From contig CAZICK010000021.1 of NCBI GenBank assembly GCA_964537505.1, positions 1 through 47,719 of the forward strand: a stretch of DNA of 47,719 bases, read 5' to 3'. This document shows, one piece after another, positions 43,343-47,719 of this stretch. Under the pieces are notes generated by a model. That model did no database searches. It was not told where the DNA came from and saw only the letters and a program-made list of their open reading frames with translations. Both the position numbers and the translations under genes were made by a program. This DNA comes from DAINBT01 sp036732785 (GTDB taxonomy: Bacteria; Planctomycetota; Phycisphaerae; Sedimentisphaerales; SM23-30). Positions within the stretch are counted from its first letter, which is position 1. The number at the start of each line of letters is the position of its first letter.

Positions 43343-43662
43343 ATCTTCTAATTTCTTCTCATGCATGGCGTCTTCTTTCTCATGTCTCTATATCAATATA
43401 CGCTATTATCGGATACCTGTGGTCAGATTGAGGTAAAAGATATGTAAAATGTTTGTAAGATATTCAACGGTTCGCCGGCAGTGCCCCTGCGAATCGCAGA
43501 CAAGCCTTATCATATTTAGCCCGGGCAGAATGATAAAACGAGTTTTTGTGACTTGTTACACTTTTAAGCAAGTTAACTTTCGCCGCTCGAAAATATCGTG
43601 TTTTTGGTGCGAGAAAACATGTATATGCTGTAGCTGTTTTTTCTCGACTTCAAAGAAATCCT
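43343..43662. other. Intergenic region between divergent genes
   Basis: About 320 bp, A+T-rich in parts. The only structure noticed is a near-palindrome CTGCGAATCGCAG at 43487-43499. Confidence 0.4.
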
Positions 43663-43690
43663 TTGACAAACAAACCGAATTTTATAGTAT
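43663..43690 (+). promoter_or_regulatory. Promoter of the GH51 gene
   Basis: TTGACA (43663-43668), 16-bp spacer, TAGTAT (43685-43690); leader of about 80 nt. Confidence 0.5.
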
Positions 43691-43779
43691 GACGCTTATG
43701 GATAATCTTGGTAGAACTATTGATATCGGAAGGTGTGAGTTACGTATTGTGGTTTACACTTCCAGGTGGAGTTAAAATC

Positions 43780-45498
43780 ATGGGATCAAAATATTATAAA
43801 TACATAAACGTGATAATATTTCTCGCTGTTATCCCAGTCACGACAGTATTTCCCCAGGCGCCTCAGCCTGCCCTCAAACATAATACGAATTCACCGGAGA
43901 ACCTTCCTGCCAATCCAGGGTACGACGACATCGTTGTAGAACCCCTGGAACATTTACGTACCGATTCGGCAACCGTAACCGTCGATTCTCAAGCCTCACA
44001 AAAACCCTATAGCCCACTTATTTTCGGCGGATTCATCGAGCATTTCCATCACCAGATATACGGCGGGATCTTCCAGCCGGGCTCTCCACTCTCAGATGAT
44101 CAGGGATTTCGCAAAGATGTCATAGATGCGATGAAAGAACTGAAAATTTCCATAGTACGCTGGCCCGGAGGATGCTTTGCGAGCGGATATCAATGGACCG
44201 ATGGCGTAGGAACAGAACGCAGACCAACCCCCGATCCGGTCTGGGGTGTCGAAGATTCCAACAAATTCGGAACGGACGAGTTTGTCGCATGGTGCAGGCT
44301 CATTGGCGCGGAACCATACATCTGCACAAACGCGGGCAACGGAACCCCTGACCAGATGAAAGCATGGGTCCAATACTGCAACGACGCAAAAGGTTCCTAT
44401 GCCCAAAAACGCTCAGCCGGTGGTAACAAAAAACCATTGAACGTCCGCTACTGGAGCATAGGCAATGAAAACTACGGAGGTCATGAAATCGGAGCAAAAA
44501 CCCCGCAACAGTGGGGCCCATTCGTAAAAAAATCAGCACAGCTAATGCTTTCTGCCGACCCGAACATCATTCTCCTGGCAGCGGCAACAGCGAATCGCGA
44601 TTGGACCCTCCCACTCCTTAAAGCGGCAGGCGACCATCTCGACTATGTGTGCATTCATGATTACTGGCTCGGTTACTGGCAAAAAAATGAGATGCCGGAC
44701 TACCTTACATGCATTATGCACTCGACCGAACCCGAACAGACCATCGAAGAAGTGATTGGCATACTAGACGAAGCCGGATACCGGGGCAGAATAAAAATCG
44801 CTTTCGACGAGTGGAACCTCAGAGGCTGGCACCACCCGGGTTTCCCGCGCAAAACCATTGGCGACCCTGATGACCCCGAAACAAAAAAACTCATCCAGGC
44901 AAGGGACAAAAATGCGATCCCCGCACAGTACACAATGGCAGACGCGCTCTTCTCGGCATCGTTTCTGAACGCATGCCTTCGTCACGCGGACAACGTAGCG
45001 ATGGCAAATATCGCACCGATAGTAAACACACGAGGCCCACTATACGTCCACCCCAAAGGCATCGTCAAACGCACAACGTTTCATACCCTCGCAATGTACG
45101 CCAACCTGCTCGGCGACCACGTCGTCGATTCCAAAATCGATGCGGGACCACTGGTCCACGGCGACAAATCCATCCCGATGGTCGATGCGATTGTAACAAT
45201 AGACAACGCCTCCATCGTCCCCACAGCCGCAACCACCCCCCGAACATGGTCCATCGCTCTGATCAACCGTCACCCATCCAAAAACCTGGACTGCACACTA
45301 AAGCTCAAAGAAACGATACTAAACGGAACATTCGACGCGACCATCCTCGCGGGCGACTCGCCCGAAGCCTACAATGACACAGAAAATCCAAACCGCGTAA
45401 TTCCAGAAAAAAAGAAAATAACAATAAAAAACAATATCATAAAACTCCCCCCACATTCACTGACAATAGTAAAAACTCAACTTTCGCAGCTTTTTTAA
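43780..45498 (+). CDS. Secreted GH51 alpha-L-arabinofuranosidase
   Basis: A 572-aa glycoside hydrolase with a signal peptide (INVIIFLAVIPVTTVFPQA). GH51 blocks are FGGFIEHFHHQIYGGIF, VRWPGGCFASGYQWTDGVG, the acid/base Glu in YWSIGNENYGG, and the nucleophile Glu in IAFDEWNL. The C-terminal beta-sandwich is complete. It removes arabinofuranose from arabinans or arabinoxylan. The ATG at 43780 has GGTGGAG about 10 nt upstream. It stands alone on the plus strand. The second half of the gene favours C- and A-ending codons in a run of cac/cgc/aaa that looks different from its neighbours, a possible sign of transfer. Confidence 0.9.
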   Translation: MGSKYYKYINVIIFLAVIPVTTVFPQAPQPALKHNTNSPENLPANPGYDDIVVEPLEHLRTDSATVTVDSQASQKPYSPLIFGGFIEHFHHQIYGGIFQPGSPLSDDQGFRKDVIDAMKELKISIVRWPGGCFASGYQWTDGVGTERRPTPDPVWGVEDSNKFGTDEFVAWCRLIGAEPYICTNAGNGTPDQMKAWVQYCNDAKGSYAQKRSAGGNKKPLNVRYWSIGNENYGGHEIGAKTPQQWGPFVKKSAQLMLSADPNIILLAAATANRDWTLPLLKAAGDHLDYVCIHDYWLGYWQKNEMPDYLTCIMHSTEPEQTIEEVIGILDEAGYRGRIKIAFDEWNLRGWHHPGFPRKTIGDPDDPETKKLIQARDKNAIPAQYTMADALFSASFLNACLRHADNVAMANIAPIVNTRGPLYVHPKGIVKRTTFHTLAMYANLLGDHVVDSKIDAGPLVHGDKSIPMVDAIVTIDNASIVPTAATTPRTWSIALINRHPSKNLDCTLKLKETILNGTFDATILAGDSPEAYNDTENPNRVIPEKKKITIKNNIIKLPPHSLTIVKTQLSQLF

Positions 45499-45573
45499 CC
45501 CAATCTTCATTCAACAGAGCTTGTTATGCGAAAATGGATTTTTATATGCATTGGCGCCATGACCGAAAAATGC

Positions 45574-45664
45574 GCAAAATAACAGCCGGCACGGGGAATC
45601 TCGAACCCTGTGCCGGCCAGGAGGCTTGTGTCCTTCCACAGAAGATTCAAATTCTGTGAAAGCA
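45574..45664 (-). ncRNA. Candidate small RNA 1
   Basis: A complete small-transcript gene on the minus strand. It has a consensus promoter (45670-45699) and a start near 45664. A 5' hairpin follows with 7-bp stem CACAGAA / TTCTGTG and 8-nt loop (45637-45658). A single-stranded stretch contains AAGCCTCCT (45617-45626 region), and a GC-rich terminator (45585-45617) with U-rich tail comes next. Length about 90 nt. CCUCC complements Shine-Dalgarno sequences, as in many regulatory RNAs. No open frame or known RNA family is recognised. Confidence 0.55.
45585..45617 (-). terminator. Rho-independent terminator of small RNA 1
   Basis: Twelve-position stem 45585-45596 / 45606-45617 (GCCGGCAC... on the plus strand) with one non-Watson-Crick position and a 9-nt loop. 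On the minus strand it is followed by TGTTATTTTG. Confidence 0.6.
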
Positions 45665-45669
45665 CCTGT

Positions 45670-45699
45670 ATTGTATCCGATTCCAACCGCTTTTGTCAA
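45670..45699 (-). promoter_or_regulatory. Promoter of small RNA 1
   Basis: Minus-strand TTGACA (45694-45699), 18-bp spacer, TACAAT (45670-45675): one of the best sigma-70 matches in the window, with no protein gene behind it. Confidence 0.65.
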
Positions 45700-45974
45700 G
45701 TAGGTAATTGCTATTTCTTCTCGCCTTTCGCACCAAATATGCCAAAAAACTCGTAAAATCATTCAGCAAATAGCTTGGTATCTTAGCCTCTCCATGCCAA
45801 TAGTCAAAGCGATCACTTGCCGCACCGGGCCCGGCGGGGCACAAGCCGGCAATACGCTAATGCCAGTTTTGTAAACAAATGGCTCTCATTCGTGCAAATA
45901 CGTCGCATCTGTGCCGCTGAAAGCGGTACACAAAACCCGCCGCACGGGCCTGTGTTCTATTCTGTCCTATTCTC
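45700..45974. other. Non-coding stretch with a hairpin
   Basis: No gene seen. A 9-bp stem with GAA loop, TGTGCCGCT / AGCGGTACA (45910-45930, one G-U pair on the plus strand), and a GC-rich patch GGGCCCGGCGGGG near 45827 are the only structures noted. Confidence 0.4.
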
Positions 45975-46019
45975 TCCCGGGCCTCTTGCCTTCTTCTTGG
46001 AGAGTCGGGAAATTTTTTT
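45975..46019 (+). terminator. Terminator-like hairpin with seven T
   Basis: Stem TCCCG...CGGGA (45975-45979 / 46006-46010) with inner CTCT...AGAG pairing and TTTTTTT at 46013-46019. It would end a plus-strand transcript coming from the 45.7-45.97 kb region or the GH51 gene. Confidence 0.5.
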
Positions 46020-46039
46020 CGCAAAAAGCCAAAAAAAAT

Positions 46040-46068
46040 TTGACACACCCAACCTAATGGTGTATTAT
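46040..46068 (+). promoter_or_regulatory. Strong orphan promoter
   Basis: TTGACA (46040-46045), 17-bp spacer, TATTAT (46063-46068). Start near 46075. No open frame with a ribosome site follows; the product would be a non-coding RNA running toward the structured element at 46265-46335. Confidence 0.65.
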
Positions 46069-46163
46069 ACAAGCGGCTAGCTTCCAATAGGCAGGCCGAC
46101 TGATAGTTGAATATCGTGCCCCATGCGCAAGAAATGGCGGTGTTCCTCCTTAAGAGGGCAGAC

Positions 46164-46222
46164 GGGGGCGTGTATGTGTTTCGGTTACCGTCCGTGCGTG
46201 TGCGGTCGGGGGCGTATGTGTG
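46164..46222 (+). repeat. Direct repeat in a non-coding region
   Basis: GGGGGCGTGTATGTGT (46164-46179) and GGGGGCGTATGTGTG (46208-46222), spaced 44 bp, inside the transcript expected from the promoter at 46040-46068. Confidence 0.5.
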
Positions 46223-46264
46223 ACTATGTTAAGCGATAAATAGTACGGAAAAATGGGCAACTAC

Positions 46265-46335
46265 GGCCCCGGCTGGCGATGTCCTTACCTCAAGGACGTC
46301 AAGCCTCCGACAAGAAATCAACTCCAGTCGGGGCC
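46265..46335. ncRNA. Structured element, paralogue of small RNA 2
   Basis: A 12-bp closing stem (46265-46276 with 46324-46335, one G-U on the plus strand). Inside it are a 9-bp hairpin (GATGTCCTT / AAGGACGTC) and then unpaired AAGCCTCC (46301-46308). Copy 46494-46562 shares both arms, the octamer and its place after the inner hairpin. Strand is uncertain: wobble pairs favour plus, while the paralogue has promoter and T-run on minus. Confidence 0.5.
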
Positions 46336-46482
46336 ATCATAATTTAAGCGTACAGAAATTTGTATTTAAATAGCGTTCGGTGTTGGCGTTACGTTTTCTC
46401 AATAAGTGAGCATAATACCACCGGCTCGACACAAGGTGGTCCGGCGGAAGCTGGTAATTTATAAGTGAGCGAGTAGAAACAT

Positions 46483-46578
46483 AAAAAAACAAAGGCCCCG
46501 GCCGGCCGATCCCCCCTCTTTTTTTAGGGAAGCCTCCACCGTGGGATCTCGCAGTCGGGGCCCTATCCTTCTCACGAT
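46483..46578 (-). ncRNA. Candidate small RNA 2
   Basis: Minus-strand transcript unit with a promoter at 46585-46613, predicted start near 46578, and a 69-nt rod-like hairpin. The outer stem is 46494-46502 / 46554-46562, the inner stem GATCCC / GGGATC, and the apical loop is A-rich. A terminator tail TTTGTTTTTTT (46483-46493) follows. Within the hairpin the minus strand shows unpaired GGAGGCTT, the exact complement of AAGCCTCC in small RNA 1. No peptide frame with a start is evident. Confidence 0.55.
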
Positions 46579-46584
46579 GCCCCC

Positions 46585-46613
46585 ATCTTACCACAGCCCA
46601 CCCGAAATGTCAA
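46585..46613 (-). promoter_or_regulatory. Promoter of small RNA 2
   Basis: Minus-strand TTGACA (46608-46613), 17-bp spacer, TAAGAT (46585-46590), seven bases before the predicted RNA start. Confidence 0.6.
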
Positions 46614-46678
46614 CAAAAAAACCCGATTCGTCCCACCGAATTGTAGATGGGTGCATGTCACGTTTGTAGGTAGAAATT

Positions 46679-46738
46679 TGCCCTCCGGGATGGCAAAATG
46701 GGTAAATTTGACAAAAAACCTATTTGCCATGGAGGGCA
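46679..46738. other. Long imperfect hairpin before the transposase remnant
   Basis: Arms 46679-46703 and 46718-46738 pair over about 20 positions (TGCCCTCC / GGAGGGCA, then ATGGCA / TGCCAT) with a three-base bulge. It ends five bases before the ATG of the transposase remnant at 46744, so it may be an IS-borne translational block or part of the IS end. Confidence 0.5.
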
Positions 46739-46743
46739 TTATC

Positions 46744-47300
46744 ATGGATACCAAAATACTGGACGAATTGGAAGTGGCTTGTAGCCAGGAATTATCTTTG
46801 GTTGGTGAGGATCTGGGAGCTTTGAAAGCAGCAGTCAGTGATCATTAACAATAAGGAGAGCACGTTGGACTGGCTTTTATGGGTTGCGTTTTCGCGTTGG
46901 CCGATTGAACGTTGTTTTGAGATCGGTAAACGTGATCTGGGCATGGATCATTTTGAGATGCGTAATTGGCGGGGAATTCATCGCCACTTTTATATAACAC
47001 AACTGAGCATGCTGTTTTGTGTGGAAGTTCAGCAGAAGCTCAGAGAAAAAAACTCCGGAAAGTATGTATTTGACGGTAGAGCAGGTTCGCCGGGCCGCAT
47101 GTGCCTGGATTATGGGAGAACTTTTGCCGTCAAAGACATGACAACGCTATTATCAACGAGTATCGGACAAGATCGAATATTATCAATACCGCAATCAACA
47201 GGCTCGCAAATACCATTGGAAAAAGACACTCAAACGCCTGCGAAAACTGGGCATAAGTGTCAACAAACTAAAAAGTTGTGCGCCGTATGACCGAAAATAA
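46744..47300 (+). pseudogene. Internally deleted SRSO17/IS701-type transposase
   Basis: The N-terminal piece (MDTKILDELEVACSQELSLV, 46744-46848) stops abruptly. The C-terminal piece (DWLLWVAFSRWPIERCFEIG, from about 46860) begins after loss of the catalytic middle, which is over 200 residues in full-length relatives as I remember them. A frameshift at a seven-A run (47046-47052) moves the frame to VEQVRRAACAWIMGELLP. That frame then meets TGA at 47139-47141 before the family-like tail KIEYYQYRNQQARKYHWKKT ends at 47298-47300. So there are three independent lesions. The second IS (47316 on) begins 15 bp later. Confidence 0.75.
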
Positions 47301-47315
47301 GTCGCGCTGTAGTAC

Positions 47316-47719
47316 TAGCCCAAGTTACGCAGTTAGAAGGTCGAAACGGCCTTCGTAATAGCGTCAAGGGCGATTGTTCCCAAAAGTCTTCACTACATTT
47401 GTGTCACCTCATCAATTCGACGCAGCCGTTGGGGTAGTATCAGGCCCAGTCGGTTCAGTAGCACTTTTGGGGCTTCATCGGGAATGGTTACACAGCGGAG
47501 CCGTACAGTTTTGTTTGTTTTGCCATCCTTGCTACGGGTAGGCAAGACCACATCGCCGCTCTTGATCTTGGCAAACTCCTCCACCAAAGTACGAGGGGCC
47601 TCGCCTAAGCCGGCCCTTCGCATCCACTGGCTCAAACTCTTCCATAACACATACGCCAAAAAACAAATCGGGTTTTGACGCTTGAACAAAAGCGTTTAGC
47701 TATAGAGCCTGACCATAAG
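47316..47719 (-). mobile_element. Insertion sequence (right copy, partial)
   Basis: Starts with the 55-bp sequence repeated in inverted orientation at 1-55 and contains a transposase C-terminus reading inward on the minus strand. It is cut by the window end. With the left copy it brackets the whole window in inverted orientation. Confidence 0.8.
47393..47689 (-). CDS. IS1634/IS4-like transposase, C-terminal part
   Basis: The last about 98 residues of a DDE transposase: ICFLAYVLWKSLSQWMRRAGLG, then FAKIKSGDVVLPTRSKDG and PDEAPKVLLNRLGLILP, which I recognise from IS1634-like elements. The upstream frame meets TAA at 47696-47698, close to the window edge, so the gene is either frameshifted there or already decayed; too little is visible to tell. 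Stop TAG at 47393-47395. Confidence 0.65.
   Translation of the reverse strand: MFKRQNPICFLAYVLWKSLSQWMRRAGLGEAPRTLVEEFAKIKSGDVVLPTRSKDGKTNKTVRLRCVTIPDEAPKVLLNRLGLILPQRLRRIDEVTQM

Noticed and set aside
45585..45617. tRNA-like T-arm (GGTTCGAGATTCC on the minus strand)
   Set aside because: The loop is nine bases, no anticodon or D arm is found upstream, and a U-rich tail follows; it fits a terminator better.
45647..45844. 65-codon minus-strand open frame over the promoter of small RNA 1
   Set aside because: It would run through the promoter and 5' hairpin of the small RNA and has no recognisable start signal.
46265..46335. Possible cyclic-di-GMP-I (GEMM) riboswitch, because GGACGTCAAGCCTCCG resembles its core
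   Set aside because: The matching first half of that riboswitch (CACGCACAGGGCAAACC type) and the tetraloop receptor are absent, and no gene follows within reach. A covariance-model scan would settle it.
1..47719. CRISPR arrays, tRNA and rRNA genes
   Set aside because: No regularly spaced repeats and no cloverleaf or rRNA-like sequence were seen on either strand by eye.
1..47719. Depletion of RGATCY sites because of the restriction system
   Set aside because: Sites such as GGATCC near 8151 and 21395 exist; a proper count against expectation was not possible here.

Overview
The window looks like a piece of a Planctomycetota chromosome, probably class Phycisphaerae (inference from gene content). 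The evidence is Tat/lipoprotein-type sulfatases, paired SSS-family symporters, a DUF1080 plus sugar-isomerase fusion, a Tat-exported Gfo/Idh/MocA oxidoreductase, a GH106 rhamnosidase with RhaT, and an McsA/McsB pair. Both ends carry the same 55-bp IS end in opposite orientation, so the window very likely stops where an assembly broke at IS copies.

Layout. 1-5.1 kb: IS end, remnant of a third sulfatase, then a minus-strand sulfatase / SSS symporter / sulfatase unit. 5.2-10.3 kb: minus-strand housekeeping genes (nadE, mdh, a small outer-membrane barrel) with a BstYI-like restriction-modification pair inserted between nadE and mdh. 10.5-13.4 kb: DUF1080/TIM-barrel fusion and an exported oxidoreductase. 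13.6-18.7 kb, plus strand: a HAD hydrolase with an apparently leaderless start, then pntAA-pntAB-pntB and an Lrp-type regulator. 18.7-19.2 kb: a decayed gene behind an intact promoter. 19.2-22 kb: mcsB/mcsA, a queD-like gene and coaD. 22.2-29.3 kb: a rhamnose-type locus (RhaT, URO-D-like protein, GH106, SSS symporter). 29.5-36.8 kb: rpsA, endonuclease V, a secreted protein, rpmA, obg, coaX and a shortened MnmE-like GTPase. 37-43.3 kb: a small coiled-coil protein, a two-component system, and an exported VWA / DUF4139-like pair. 43.8-45.5 kb: GH51 arabinofuranosidase.

45.5-46.75 kb has no protein gene but is dense with transcription signals. It has three consensus-like promoters (two minus, one plus), at least two terminators, and three GC-rich structured elements. 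Each element contains the octamer AAGCCTCC or its complement. This looks like a cluster of small-RNA genes and is the best candidate here for something undescribed. It is followed by a doubly damaged SRSO17/IS701-type transposase and the second IS copy.

How the genes fit together: the exported sulfatases, GH106 and GH51 enzymes would strip sulfate, rhamnose and arabinose from complex polysaccharides, and RhaT and the SSS symporters would import the sugars. Two shared leader sequences hint at common post-transcriptional control. One is 40 nt long, before a sulfatase and the Gfo/Idh gene. The other is 18 nt long, before pntAA and the barrel protein. All functions are read from sequence motifs and remembered families; no database search was run.
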